From Chloroflexota bacterium (GTDB taxonomy: Bacteria > Chloroflexota > Anaerolineae > Aggregatilineales > J027): a stretch of 64,000 bases of DNA. Of this stretch, positions 37,245-46,804 are shown piece by piece. Position 1 is the first letter of the stretch; every line of letters begins with the position of its first letter. Under the pieces are notes generated by a model. It ran no database searches, was not told the origin of the DNA, and saw only the letters and a list, made by a program, of their open reading frames with translations. The position numbers and the translations under genes were made by a program. The DNA is taken from NCBI GenBank assembly GCA_024434115.1, contig QMIT01000003.1, positions 407,282 to 471,281 of the forward strand, read 5' to 3'.

Positions 37245-38594
37245 ATGTTAAAGAAAACCTTCTCAGTAGTAGTGCTGATTGCACTACTCAGCATTGCCTT
37301 CACCAGCAATTTTGCGGCTACCCCCCGTCCTGTCCAAGCACAAGGCGTTAGCGAATTGACCATTTGGTGGGCCGAGTGGGACCCCGCCAACTATCTGCAA
37401 CAAATCGGCAACGAATATGAAGCCGAAACAGGTATCAAAGTCACCGTCGTGCAGGAGCCTTGGGCCAGCTATTACAACAAAGTAGGGGCGGAATGGGCCG
37501 TGCAAGGTGACTCGTTTGATATGGTCGTGGGGGATAGCCAATGGGTGGGGCAGGCGGTAGAAGCAGGCCACTATGTTGACCTTACCGCTTTCCTCAATGA
37601 CAATGGCATTACTGAAACTGTGACCCCCGCCACCCTGCAATACTATGGTGAATACCCAACTGGTTCTGGCACTTACTATGCCTACCCAACTGAAGGTGAT
37701 GCCAATGGTTGGGCATATCGCAAAGACCTGTTTGAAGACCCCGACAACATGGCCGCTTTTGAAGCCGAATACGGTTATCCGCTGGCTATTCCCGAAACAT
37801 GGGAACAACTGCGCGACATTGCCAAATTCTTTACCCGTCCCGATGACGGCCTGTATGGAGTAGGCATTTATACACAGGTGGACTATGACGCCATTACGAT
37901 GGGTTTTGAAAACATCATGTTCAGCTATGGCGCAGACTGGAAAGATGCCGACAACAATGTGTTGGGCGTGATCAATTCACCCGAAGCCGTAGCCGCCCTC
38001 GAACTCTACGGTGAGCTTTACGATTATGCCCCACCCGGCACCGACAATGCTTTCTTCGCCGAAATGAATAATGTGTTCATCAATGGACAGGCCGCGATGA
38101 TTATGAATTACTTCGCGTTCTTCCCATCGCTGGACAACCCCGATATTAATCCCTATCGGGATTCAACCGGCTACTTCGCAATGCCCACTGGCCCGACGGG
38201 TGAACGTTTTGCCGCGTTGGGTGGTCAGGGGATCAGCGTCAACAGCTATATCAGCGACGAACGCAAGCAGGCCTCGCTGGACTTCATTAAGTGGTTCGCC
38301 ACCCCCGAAGTACAGGCACGTTGGGCCGCTGTCGGTGGATATACCTGCAATATCGAAGTGCTCGAATCCGAAGCGTTCCTAACCCAGACCCCCTACAACG
38401 CCGCGTTTGCTCAAACGATGACGTTCGTAAAGGACTTCTGGAATATCCCGCAATTTGGGTTGCTGCTCGAACCCGCCCAACGTTATCTCCACGCCTATGT
38501 GGTTGGTGGTGAAGGGACGGCTCAAGCAGCACTCGACGGGATGGCCTTTGAGATGGATGAAATCCTGATTGCCGAGGGTGTCATCTCCGAGTAG
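37245..38594 (+). CDS. ABC transporter extracellular solute-binding protein (carbohydrate type)
   Basis: 449 residues. Signal peptide 1-31 with probable cleavage near PVQAQG, no lipobox Cys. The mature part starts LTIWWAEWDP and follows the family-1 solute-binding pattern (EYEAETGIKVTVV, MNNVFINGQAAMIMN). GGGAGA lies 6 bases before the ATG at 37245, which beats the start 36 codons upstream. It is the capture subunit for the permeases and ATPases that follow. The ligand is probably a sugar-like compound. A hairpin after the gene may stabilise this part of the message. Confidence 0.88.
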   Translation: MLKKTFSVVVLIALLSIAFTSNFAATPRPVQAQGVSELTIWWAEWDPANYLQQIGNEYEAETGIKVTVVQEPWASYYNKVGAEWAVQGDSFDMVVGDSQWVGQAVEAGHYVDLTAFLNDNGITETVTPATLQYYGEYPTGSGTYYAYPTEGDANGWAYRKDLFEDPDNMAAFEAEYGYPLAIPETWEQLRDIAKFFTRPDDGLYGVGIYTQVDYDAITMGFENIMFSYGADWKDADNNVLGVINSPEAVAALELYGELYDYAPPGTDNAFFAEMNNVFINGQAAMIMNYFAFFPSLDNPDINPYRDSTGYFAMPTGPTGERFAALGGQGISVNSYISDERKQASLDFIKWFATPEVQARWAAVGGYTCNIEVLESEAFLTQTPYNAAFAQTMTFVKDFWNIPQFGLLLEPAQRYLHAYVVGGEGTAQAALDGMAFEMDEILIAEGVISE

Positions 38595-38613
38595 TAAGTT
38601 GAGATTCACCTTT

Positions 38614-38642
38614 TCAGGGGTGAGATACACACTCGCCCCTGA
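38614..38642 (+). promoter_or_regulatory. Intra-operon RNA hairpin after the binding-protein gene
   Basis: TCAGGGGTGAG pairs with CTCGCCCCTGA (11 pairs, one G-T) around a 7-base loop. There is no T run on the 3' side, so it is more likely an mRNA-stabilising or processing hairpin than a full terminator. Such elements often raise binding-protein levels over permease levels. Confidence 0.6.
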
Positions 38643-38731
38643 TGTTATGCCTGCAATTTAGCCGAGTTGGTGAGGTTCAGGCGGATGCGTATTCGCAGCA
38701 CAACCGTATCAGGTCGCTAAAAGGATTGCTC

Positions 38732-39664
38732 ATGTCAAGTTACAGCCAACCCGCCAGACGACGACACTTAGGGGACAAAAGACTGATCCAGATGTTTATC
38801 ATCCCAACAGTCCTCTTGTTGATCTTAATGAATGTTTTTCCGCTTATTTACAGTCTCTATTTAAGTTTTACCGAATATTCCGCCATTAATCCCACGCCAC
38901 CCCAATGGGTTGGACTCGATAATTATAAAAAAGTGCTTTCCGACAACTTATATTGGCATAATTTTGCCGTCACAGGTCGTTATGCCCTGATTTCCGTCTC
39001 CCTGCAAATGATTGTGGGATTCAGCCTTGCCATGCTGCTCAAAGAAAAATTCAAGGGCAGCGGTTTATTAACAACCCTAATTTTAGTTCCCATGATGCTT
39101 TCGCCTGCAGTCGTGGGGGCGTTCTGGAAGAATATATTTAACCCCTCCTTTGGGATTTTCGATCAGTTTTTGGGCTATTCCGATCCCAACACCGCACCCC
39201 AATGGTTAGGGGATCCTGATCTAGCGTTATGGGCGGTGGTGATTGTGGATGTGTGGATGTGGAGTCCCTTTGTGATGCTGCTATCCCTCGCAGGCCTCAG
39301 CGCAATTCCAGATTATCTGTATGAAGCCGCTGCGATTGACCGAGCCAGTGCATGGTTCCAATTCCGCCGCATTACACTGCCCCAAGTGATGCCCCTCCTG
39401 CTGATTGCCGTCCTGTTTCGTACCATCGAGGCATTTAAACAATTTGACCTTGTGATGGGCTTAACCGGAGGTGGCCCCAGCCTGTTGCAAGGTACACAAG
39501 CGGTTAATGTAACCGAAACGGTATCGGTGAAGTTGTTCCGCCTTGCAATGCCGCCGCAGGCACAAACAGGCCTCTCCAGTGCGATGGCCTATGTGGTGTT
39601 GGTCATCATCATTGCCATCAGCAATCTCTATATTCGCGCATTAAACAAAGTGCGGGAGGGTTAA
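38732..39664 (+). CDS. ABC transporter permease (MalF/UgpA-like)
   Basis: 310 residues with about six membrane segments, first near 24-45. The cytoplasmic EAA loop reads YEAAAIDRASAWFQFRRITLP, shown here as the ATPase-contact signature. The ATG at 38732 has AAGGA 6 bases upstream, so the upstream extension was not used. It pairs with the permease encoded 3 bases downstream. Confidence 0.9.
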   Translation: MSSYSQPARRRHLGDKRLIQMFIIPTVLLLILMNVFPLIYSLYLSFTEYSAINPTPPQWVGLDNYKKVLSDNLYWHNFAVTGRYALISVSLQMIVGFSLAMLLKEKFKGSGLLTTLILVPMMLSPAVVGAFWKNIFNPSFGIFDQFLGYSDPNTAPQWLGDPDLALWAVVIVDVWMWSPFVMLLSLAGLSAIPDYLYEAAAIDRASAWFQFRRITLPQVMPLLLIAVLFRTIEAFKQFDLVMGLTGGGPSLLQGTQAVNVTETVSVKLFRLAMPPQAQTGLSSAMAYVVLVIIIAISNLYIRALNKVREG

Positions 39665-39667
39665 CCA

Positions 39668-40666
39668 ATGGCAACCCGTGCTTCTGCTCCAAGTGCGCCT
39701 GTCACCATTTCGACACGTGTAGATAAGGTCGGGCTGCGGCCAAAAGTGACCCGCGCCATCCGTGCTTTGGTGGTGGTCATTTTGACGGTGCTTATCCTGC
39801 TGCCGGTGGTCTGGATGGTCATGACCTCCTTAAAATCACCCAGTGATGTGGTGGCTGTACCGCCCAAAATCATTTTTGAGCCTTCTATTGAAAGTTTCAT
39901 CTTTTTGGTGACCGAGCGGGTACAGTTCCCCACACGCCAAGAGGCCGATGAATTTCGTGCTCGTGATGATTTGAAGTGGTATGAAGAAAAGGTCGCCGAA
40001 CGGGGTCAAAAAATTACCCGTGTAGGTGACTTCCCCAAGCAGTTACGCAACTCATTTATCATTGCCGGGACTTCAACGATTTTCTCGGTACTGTTTGGTG
40101 TGCTGTCGGCCTATGCGTTTAGTCGCTTCAAAATTCCCGGTGAAGGCGACCTGTTGTTTTTCATCCTTAGCACCCGTATGCTGCCACCTGTCGCCGTGAC
40201 CATTCCGATTTTCTTGATGTACCGCGAGCTTGGGCTTGATAACACCTATTTTGGGTTGATTTTGCTCTACACCACCTTCAATTTGTCGTTTTCGGTGTGG
40301 CTGTTGAAGGGCTTCATTGATGAAATTCCCAAAGAATATGAAGAAGCCGCGTTGGTAGATGGCTATACCCGTTTGCAGGCATTCCGTAAGGTGGTGCTGC
40401 CCCAAGCCGTGACAGGCATCGCCGCGACCACCGTATTCTGTTTTATCTTTGCATGGAACGAATATGCGTTTGCGGCCATGCTCACCAGCGATGCCACCCG
40501 CACCGCGCCGCCTAGCATTCCTTCAATTCAAGGCGTGGGCCGTATTGAGTGGGAAACCATTGCCGCCGCATCGCTAGTTTTCCTAATGCCAGTCGTGATC
40601 GTAACCTTCGCCCTCCGCAAGCACCTTCTACGGGGGGTGACGTTTGGGGCGATTCGTAAAGGATAG
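39668..40666 (+). CDS. ABC transporter permease (MalG/UgpE-like)
   Basis: 332 residues, about six membrane segments. The EAA loop is EEAALVDGYTRLQAF. A polar stretch of about 60 residues lies between segments 1 and 2 (about 85-118), longer than in typical CUT1 permeases, and probably faces outside, where it could contact the binding protein. It starts 3 bases after the first permease gene. Confidence 0.9.
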   Translation: MATRASAPSAPVTISTRVDKVGLRPKVTRAIRALVVVILTVLILLPVVWMVMTSLKSPSDVVAVPPKIIFEPSIESFIFLVTERVQFPTRQEADEFRARDDLKWYEEKVAERGQKITRVGDFPKQLRNSFIIAGTSTIFSVLFGVLSAYAFSRFKIPGEGDLLFFILSTRMLPPVAVTIPIFLMYRELGLDNTYFGLILLYTTFNLSFSVWLLKGFIDEIPKEYEEAALVDGYTRLQAFRKVVLPQAVTGIAATTVFCFIFAWNEYAFAAMLTSDATRTAPPSIPSIQGVGRIEWETIAAASLVFLMPVVIVTFALRKHLLRGVTFGAIRKG

Positions 40667-40682
40667 GCGGTTTAGAGTACCG

Positions 40683-41777
40683 ATGGCAACGATTGAACTC
40701 ATTAATGTCGAGAAAAAGTTCGGCCCCAGCTACGCGGTCAAGCCGATGAATATGACCATCCACAGTGGTGAATTTGTGGTGCTGCTTGGGCCTTCTGGCT
40801 GTGGCAAAACCACCACCCTACGCATGATCTCCGGCCTCGAAGCTGTGACCGATGGACAAATTTTATTCGATGGCAAAGACGTCACATGGCTGCACCCCAG
40901 CGACCGTGACATTGCCTTTGTGTTCCAATTTTTTGCGCTCTATTCGCATATGACCGCCCGTGAAAACATCGCCTTTCCGCTTCAGGCACAAGGCGAACCA
41001 CGCGACAGTATCCGCAAGCGGGTGGAAGAAGTCGTGAAAATGCTGCGGATTGAGCATCTCATGAACGCACGTCCCGGCGGTTTAAGCGGTGGTGATCAAC
41101 AACGGGTGGCTTTGGCACGAGCATTGGTGCGTCGTCCAGCGGCCTTCTTGATGGACGAGCCATTGGGAGCACTGGATGCTGAATTTCGTGAATCCATGCG
41201 GGCCGAAATCAAGCGCCTGCACATTGAACAAAATGCCACGACGGTCTATGTCACCCATGACCAGATTGAAGCAATGGCGATGGGGGATCGAGTGGTGGTA
41301 ATGTCGGCAGCCGTCGTCCAGCAAAATGGCACCCCCGCCGAGGTTTATCACGACCCAGCCAATCTGTTTGTCGCCAAGTTTATTGGCAGCCCCGGCATGA
41401 ATTTGATTCAGGGGCATTACGCCGATGGCAAGGTCGCCCTACCCGGTGAGAATCGCTATACCGTTCCCGCCGATTGGCACAACGCCATTCATGAAGCCAT
41501 TGGTCGGGATGGAGATATTATTCTGGGTTTCCGTCCCGAAGCGGCCCATATCAGTGCGAGTGGCCCTATCGCCACAACCGTCTATACCACCGATTTACAC
41601 GGTAGTTATACCATGCTGCATCTGGAGTTAAACCGTGACACGATTGTGGATATCCGTGCCGGACGGGGGACAAATTATCCCATTGGCACACCAGCCCGTT
41701 TTGACCTCGACCCGGCGATGGTGCGATTTTTTGACCCCAAGACCGAGGCTGCTATCCACAAAGGGGGCAACCCATGA
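40683..41777 (+). CDS. ABC transporter ATPase (MalK/UgpC type), first of two
   Basis: 364 residues. Walker A GPSGCGKTTT, signature LSGGDQQR (Gln-rich in place of the usual GQ), Walker B AFLMDEPLGALD, H-loop VYVTHDQIEA, then a C-terminal TOBE/OB regulatory region. The start at 40683 was chosen because the domain begins directly with MATIELINVEKKFG. Its ATGA stop overlaps the next ATPase gene, so the two are likely made together. Confidence 0.92.
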   Translation: MATIELINVEKKFGPSYAVKPMNMTIHSGEFVVLLGPSGCGKTTTLRMISGLEAVTDGQILFDGKDVTWLHPSDRDIAFVFQFFALYSHMTARENIAFPLQAQGEPRDSIRKRVEEVVKMLRIEHLMNARPGGLSGGDQQRVALARALVRRPAAFLMDEPLGALDAEFRESMRAEIKRLHIEQNATTVYVTHDQIEAMAMGDRVVVMSAAVVQQNGTPAEVYHDPANLFVAKFIGSPGMNLIQGHYADGKVALPGENRYTVPADWHNAIHEAIGRDGDIILGFRPEAAHISASGPIATTVYTTDLHGSYTMLHLELNRDTIVDIRAGRGTNYPIGTPARFDLDPAMVRFFDPKTEAAIHKGGNP

Positions 41778-42844
41778 GCAGTATCACCCTTCAAAACATT
41801 ACCAAACGCTTCGGCGAAAAAATCGCCCTCAACGATTTGTCCCTGACCATCCAAGACCAAGAATTTTTTGTCTTGTTAGGGCCGACGGGTGCGGGCAAAA
41901 CCACCACTCTGCGTGTGATTGCGGGTCTCGAAAAACAAGATGCCGGGGATGTCCTCTTTGATGGTAATTCGATGACAGGGGCAGTGCCAGCGGAACGGGA
42001 TGTGGCCTTCGTGTTCCAGCAGTATTCGCTCTATCCCAATATGAGCGTATTCGACAATCTTGCATTTCCGCTGCGTTCACCCCTCCGCAAACTGCCCAAA
42101 GGTGAAATTGAGCGGCGGGTCAAAACGGCGGCGGAAACACTGCGGATTACCCATCTGCTGGCACGCAAAACCGCCAAACTTTCCGGCGGCGAAATGCAGC
42201 GTGTCTCTATTGGAAGGGCCATTGTACGTGAGCCGCGTGTCTATCTGATGGACGAACCCCTATCCAACCTTGATGCCAAACTGCGCGAGGCCCTGCGTAT
42301 TGAATTGGTACATCTGCAAAAAACACAGGGCAGCACCACCGTATTTGTAACCCATGACCAGATTGAAGCGCTGACAATGGCCCAGCGTATCGCGGTTTTG
42401 GATGAGGGCCATATCCTACAAATCGGGACACCGCATGAGATTTACGACGCCCCGGCCACAACATTTGTTGCCACATTGGTTGGCACACCACGCATCAATT
42501 TGATGCAGGCCAGTCGCCAAGATGGACGCATTTTTGTCAAAGACAGCAGTGTGCGCCTGCCCCCGCTGACAGGGATTGATCTTCCAGCCGACTTCTTATT
42601 AGGGGTGCGTCCTGAAGATGTCCGACCCACCAACAGCGGCGAATTTTCCGGCAAGGTCGCGCTGACCGAACCGCTCGGCGTCGAGACGATTGTCCATATT
42701 CGCTCCGGTGAAAATATCCTCACCAGCCTCGTCCCCGGCATTACGCCAATAGGTGTTGGGGATGAGATACGATTCGATATTGTGCGTGAACGGTTGCATT
42801 ACTTCCATCCGACAGGCAAGCGCATTGTAGCTGCCTCGGCCTAG
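41774..42844 (+). CDS. ABC transporter ATPase, second of two
   Basis: 356 residues. Walker A GPTGAGKTTT, signature LSGGEMQR, Walker B VYLMDEPLSNLD, H-loop VFVTHDQIEA, and a C-terminal TOBE region (LGVRPEDVRP). ATGA overlap with the first ATPase. Most CUT1 importers use one ATPase gene. Two adjacent, different ones point to a heterodimer, as in some polyol-type importers. Confidence 0.92.
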   Translation: MSSITLQNITKRFGEKIALNDLSLTIQDQEFFVLLGPTGAGKTTTLRVIAGLEKQDAGDVLFDGNSMTGAVPAERDVAFVFQQYSLYPNMSVFDNLAFPLRSPLRKLPKGEIERRVKTAAETLRITHLLARKTAKLSGGEMQRVSIGRAIVREPRVYLMDEPLSNLDAKLREALRIELVHLQKTQGSTTVFVTHDQIEALTMAQRIAVLDEGHILQIGTPHEIYDAPATTFVATLVGTPRINLMQASRQDGRIFVKDSSVRLPPLTGIDLPADFLLGVRPEDVRPTNSGEFSGKVALTEPLGVETIVHIRSGENILTSLVPGITPIGVGDEIRFDIVRERLHYFHPTGKRIVAASA

Positions 42845-42859
42845 AAGGGAGATAAAGCC

Positions 42860-43708
42860 ATGAAATTTGGAGTGAATTGCTGGGTGTGGGTTTCCCCTGC
42901 CAACCTCGAAGAAGTCACCAAACTCGCCCCTAAAGTGAAAGCAATGGGTTTTGATTGGATTGAAATCCCGATTGAAGGAACAGGCGACCTTGATTACGCC
43001 GCTGCCGCCAAAATCGTTCGTGACAACGGCTTAGGAGTCAGCGTCTGTGCCGCGATGGGACCAGACCGCGACCTCATTCATCCCGATACCGCCATTCAGA
43101 AAAACGGCGTGGAATACATTCGCCATTGTATTGATGCGGTGAAAATTCTCGGTGGTAGTCATGTCGTCGGCCCAATTTATTCTGCTGTTGGACGGGTCTG
43201 GCAGCAAACCGAGACCGAACGAGCGAAGGATGTGGACACGTTGGTCAGTCAATTAAAAGGTCTGGCGGGTTATGCCCACGATAAAGGCGCGGTCATCTGC
43301 ATTGAACCCCTCAACCGTTTTGAGACCAGCTTTATCAATCTTGCCACACAAGCAATTGAAGTGGTTGACCGCGTAGACAGCCCTGCTTGCCAGATTATGC
43401 TGGATACCTTTCACATGAATATCGAGGAAAAATCGCTTGGCAACGCGATTCGTCAAACAGGCAGACGACTGGCACACTTCCATGCCTGTGAAAATGATCG
43501 CGGCGCACCCGGCTCTGGCAATGTCACGTGGGGCGAAGTCGGCACGGCCCTGCGTGAAATCGGCTATGACGGCCCGGTGGTGATTGAATCGTTTACTAAC
43601 AAGGTCAAATCTATTGCCCGTGCGGCGGCGATTTGGCGTCCCTTTGAGCCAAGCCAAGACGCACTGGCCCAAAATGGTCTCACTTTCTTAAAGCATCTTT
43701 TAGCGTAG
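42860..43708 (+). CDS. Sugar epimerase of the D-psicose/tagatose 3-epimerase type
   Basis: 282-residue xylose-isomerase-like TIM barrel. The four metal ligands of this family are in place: Glu in CIEPLNRFE, Asp in MLDTFHMNIEE, His in AHFHACEND and Glu in VVIESFT. These proteins move a keto group or invert the carbon next to it in free keto-sugars or keto-acids. GGGAG precedes the start. It follows the transporter directly. The substrate is unknown. Confidence 0.85.
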   Translation: MKFGVNCWVWVSPANLEEVTKLAPKVKAMGFDWIEIPIEGTGDLDYAAAAKIVRDNGLGVSVCAAMGPDRDLIHPDTAIQKNGVEYIRHCIDAVKILGGSHVVGPIYSAVGRVWQQTETERAKDVDTLVSQLKGLAGYAHDKGAVICIEPLNRFETSFINLATQAIEVVDRVDSPACQIMLDTFHMNIEEKSLGNAIRQTGRRLAHFHACENDRGAPGSGNVTWGEVGTALREIGYDGPVVIESFTNKVKSIARAAAIWRPFEPSQDALAQNGLTFLKHLLA

Positions 43709-43719
43709 GGTTTTTATCC

Positions 43720-44463
43720 ATGGCAAAATATCTTGGCCCTATCAAAATCTTAGGTACGGCGGCGGTGATTGTGTTCCTGTTTGGGCGCATCTTCCCGGCG
43801 CTCAGTAAGGAATTGCTATCGGAGGATACCCGGGACAGTGTGTTGGTTCGGGCGATTCCGTTTGTGACCGTCTTTGTGAGCATCATTTTGCTCTATATTC
43901 TGTTAATTTTCATGGTCGCCATCCGGTTCAACGGCAAAATCCCCTATCGCACCTATCGGCCTATCGAACTGACGGTCATTGCCGGGATATTGATCGGGAT
44001 TTTCTGCTTATTCCAGCCGTGGGAGTTAATCGGCTATGAATATGGCTTTTTGCTGCTGCTGGCCTCAACCATTGGCTTCATTATGTGGAGTCATATCGTC
44101 CCGCAAAGTGCCGCCAACGGCAAAGACCTTGCCCCGTTTGAGCTATGGCATCATGCTGTTGCGGTGATTGCCGCCTTATTGGTACTCGGTGTTTTTGCCT
44201 ACAACTTCACCCAGAATGAAAAGCCCGCCGCCCCCTATGGTTACACCCAGCGTCAGTGGGATCGGGGGTTGCGCCCAGAGCGTAAAGCCGAAATTATCAA
44301 AGAAGCTGAGGACACCTATAACACCTATGAAGTTCCCTTTTTGATCTTTATCAGCATTGGCCCTGCGCTGCCCATCTACTTCTTTTTGCGTGAAATTCTA
44401 GCTTCCGCTGTCAGCAAAGAGAGACAGGCTAACCCAGCAGTTGCCGCCACAACCAGTGCTTGA
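43720..44463 (+). CDS. Multi-pass membrane protein of unknown function
   Basis: 247 residues. About six hydrophobic segments: near 8-28, 45-68, 83-101, 107-124, 142-162 and 209-230. A charged stretch (about 165-205, RQWDRGLRPERKAE) separates the last two. No transporter signature, catalytic motif or known domain was recognised. It sits 11 bases after the epimerase, inside the importer/catabolic run, and could help uptake or anchor an enzyme. That role is only a guess from position. Confidence 0.7.
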   Translation: MAKYLGPIKILGTAAVIVFLFGRIFPALSKELLSEDTRDSVLVRAIPFVTVFVSIILLYILLIFMVAIRFNGKIPYRTYRPIELTVIAGILIGIFCLFQPWELIGYEYGFLLLLASTIGFIMWSHIVPQSAANGKDLAPFELWHHAVAVIAALLVLGVFAYNFTQNEKPAAPYGYTQRQWDRGLRPERKAEIIKEAEDTYNTYEVPFLIFISIGPALPIYFFLREILASAVSKERQANPAVAATTSA

Positions 44464-44522
44464 GATTGAAAGGCAGTACATAATATTCTCGCGTTTTCAT
44501 AATTCTTTTAGGAGCAAAGGAT

Positions 44523-45527
44523 ATGGCAAGACCAGTAACACTCTTTACCGGACAATGGGCTGACCTCACCCTTGATACGCTTGCGGGCAAGGCAGCCAGT
44601 ATGGGTTTTGATGGCCTTGAATTAGCCTGTTGGGGCGACCATTTTGAAGTGGACAAAGCCCTCGCCAGTGATCAATATGCCCGCAGTCGTTGGGATATTT
44701 TGGAAAAACATGGGCTGAAGTGCTTCGCCATCAGCACCCATCTCGTAGGCCAATGTGTCGCTGACGCCTATATTGATGAGCGCCACAAGAGCATTTTGCC
44801 GCCGCGTCTGTGGGGAAATGGTGATCCCGAAGGGGTACGCCGCCGCTGTGCCGAAGAAGTCGCCAATACCGCCCGTGCCGCTGCCCAATTCGGTGTCAAG
44901 GTGGTGAATGGCTTCACTGGCAGCCCGGTATGGCATCTGATTTATCGTTTCCCGCCGACCTCGGATGAAATGGTGGACGCGGGGTATCGGGAATTTGCGG
45001 ATCGCTGGAATCCGATTTTGGACGTTTTTGATCAGGTCGGTGTCCGGTTCGCCCTAGAAGCACACCCCGCTGAAATCGCCTATGACATCTACACAGCGGA
45101 AAAAACACTGGCAGCCGTCAACCATCGCCCCGCATTTGGGTTCAACTTCGACCCCAGCCATTTCATTCACCAGTTGTTTAATCCGGTTCACTTCATCGAG
45201 CATTTCCCGGATCGCATCTATCACATGCACGTCAAGGATTCCAAAGTCAAGCTGAATGGCTACACCAGCATCCTCGGTTCACACCTGCAATTTGGCGATT
45301 CGCGGCGCGGCTGGGATTTTGTATCTCCCGGTCATGGTGATATTGATCTCGAATCCATCATCCGCGTGTTGAACCGGATTGGTTATGAAGGGCCGCTGTC
45401 GGTGGAATGGGAAGACAGCGGGATGGATCGTGAACATGGCGCGGCGGAATCGGTGCAGTTCGTCAAGAAAGCCGATTTTAAGCCCTCCGCAGTGGCTTTC
45501 GATGCAGCCTTTGCCAGCGATAAATAA
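44523..45527 (+). CDS. Xylose-isomerase-like TIM-barrel sugar isomerase/epimerase
   Basis: 334 residues. Metal-type residues appear as Glu in FALEAHPAE, Asp in FNFDPSHF, His in YHMHVKDSK and Glu in LSVEWEDSG. It is longer than the epimerase at 42860 and belongs to another branch of the family, often found next to Gfo/Idh/MocA dehydrogenases, as here (23 bases before one). AGGAG lies upstream. Isomerase or dehydratase action on a keto-sugar or keto-acid is likely, with the substrate unknown. Confidence 0.82.
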   Translation: MARPVTLFTGQWADLTLDTLAGKAASMGFDGLELACWGDHFEVDKALASDQYARSRWDILEKHGLKCFAISTHLVGQCVADAYIDERHKSILPPRLWGNGDPEGVRRRCAEEVANTARAAAQFGVKVVNGFTGSPVWHLIYRFPPTSDEMVDAGYREFADRWNPILDVFDQVGVRFALEAHPAEIAYDIYTAEKTLAAVNHRPAFGFNFDPSHFIHQLFNPVHFIEHFPDRIYHMHVKDSKVKLNGYTSILGSHLQFGDSRRGWDFVSPGHGDIDLESIIRVLNRIGYEGPLSVEWEDSGMDREHGAAESVQFVKKADFKPSAVAFDAAFASDK

Positions 45528-45550
45528 GCACATTTAAGGGAGCAAATGTC

Positions 45551-46744
45551 ATGACCGATCAAGTCGGTTTTACCAGTATGGCAGGCGCAAAAGCGAGTGG
45601 AACTGCGCCCGAAATCGGCATTGGGATGTTGGGGTACGCCTTCATGGGGAAAGCCCATTCCAACGCTTTCAAAAAATTGCCCTATATGATGTACCCTCCG
45701 GTGGCGATTCCGCGTTTGGTCGCAATCTGTGGCCGCAATGAAGAAGCCACTGCCGAGGCCGCCCGTCGTTATGGCTATGAGGGCTATTACACCGATTGGC
45801 GCAAGATGCTCGAAAATCCAAATATTCACGTCTTCGACAACGGTGGCCCGAATGATGCCCATGCCGTACCCAGCATCGCCGCCGCCCAAGCAGGCAAACA
45901 CGTTTTTTGTGAAAAACCGCTGGCCCGCACTGCCGAAGAAGCCAAATCCATGCTCGACGCCGTAAACAAAGCAGGGGTCAAGCACATGGTCGCGTTTAAT
46001 TATCGCTTCGTCCCCGCGATTATGCAGGCCCGCAAGATTATCGAAAGTGGCGCGTTGGGTCGGATTTTCCATTTCCGTGCCAGCTATTTGCAGGAATGGA
46101 TTATTGACCCCAATTTCCCCAAGATTTGGCGTTTGGACAAATCCGTCGCGGGCAGTGGCGCGTTGGGCGATCTTGGCGCACATGTGATTGACTTGGGACG
46201 TTTCCTTGTTGGTGAACCCAAGCGAGTCATGGGCATGACCAAGACGTTTATCGAAGAACGCCCCCTGCCGGATGGTTCGGGTATGGGTAAGGTAGACGTA
46301 GACGACGCCTTTGTCGCGCTGTTGGAATTTGAAAACGGTGCAATCGGCACGGTTGAAGCCTCCCGCTTCTGTCACGGGCACAAGAATTATGAGGTACTAG
46401 AAATCAACGGCGAAAACGGCTCGATTCGCTTCAATCTAGAACGCCTCAATGAACTGGATGTCTTCTGGGCCGATGAAGACCCCAAAGAAACACGCGGTTT
46501 CCACAACACCCTCATTAGCGAAGGCTATCACCCCTATTGGGAAAATTGGTGGCCGCATGGTCATATGCTTGGCTGGGAACACAGCTTTGTGCATGAATTC
46601 CATCACTTCTTCAGTGCCATTGTCAACAAAACCAATGTGGCCCCTTATGGCGCGACGTTTGAGGACGGCTATCGTAACGCGGTCATCTGCGACGCGATTG
46701 TGGCGTCGGCCCAATCCGGGCGTTCTGTGGACATCAAATACTAA
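45551..46744 (+). CDS. Gfo/Idh/MocA-family NAD(P)-dependent oxidoreductase
   Basis: 397 residues. Rossmann fold near 24-40 (GMLGYAFMGKAHS), EKP catalytic Lys in FCEKPLARTAEEA, and GDLGAHVIDLGRF with the conserved Asp/His pair, followed by the mixed beta-sheet substrate domain. Family members oxidise inositols, glucosides or sugar acids. A good ribosome site (GGGAG) precedes the start. It sits between isomerase and Tm-1-like genes, as expected for an early oxidation step. Confidence 0.87.
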   Translation: MTDQVGFTSMAGAKASGTAPEIGIGMLGYAFMGKAHSNAFKKLPYMMYPPVAIPRLVAICGRNEEATAEAARRYGYEGYYTDWRKMLENPNIHVFDNGGPNDAHAVPSIAAAQAGKHVFCEKPLARTAEEAKSMLDAVNKAGVKHMVAFNYRFVPAIMQARKIIESGALGRIFHFRASYLQEWIIDPNFPKIWRLDKSVAGSGALGDLGAHVIDLGRFLVGEPKRVMGMTKTFIEERPLPDGSGMGKVDVDDAFVALLEFENGAIGTVEASRFCHGHKNYEVLEINGENGSIRFNLERLNELDVFWADEDPKETRGFHNTLISEGYHPYWENWWPHGHMLGWEHSFVHEFHHFFSAIVNKTNVAPYGATFEDGYRNAVICDAIVASAQSGRSVDIKY

Positions 46745-46756
46745 ACTGCTTTTCAT

Positions 46757-46781
46757 CGGGAGGGCCTCAACCTCCCTCCCG
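46757..46781 (+). promoter_or_regulatory. Intercistronic RNA hairpin before the Tm-1-like gene
   Basis: CGGGAGG pairs with CCTCCCG across an 11-base loop, and a T7 run follows 8 bases later (46790-46796). It could be a weak attenuator or stabiliser that separates the first part of the operon from the second. Confidence 0.45.
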
Positions 46782-46804
46782 TGTATCCATTTTTTTGAGG
46801 CCGG

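Noticed and set aside
45383-46381. 332-codon open frame on the - strand across the Gfo/Idh gene
   Set aside because: The + strand product has full Gfo/Idh motifs. The - strand peptide shows none and crosses two real genes.
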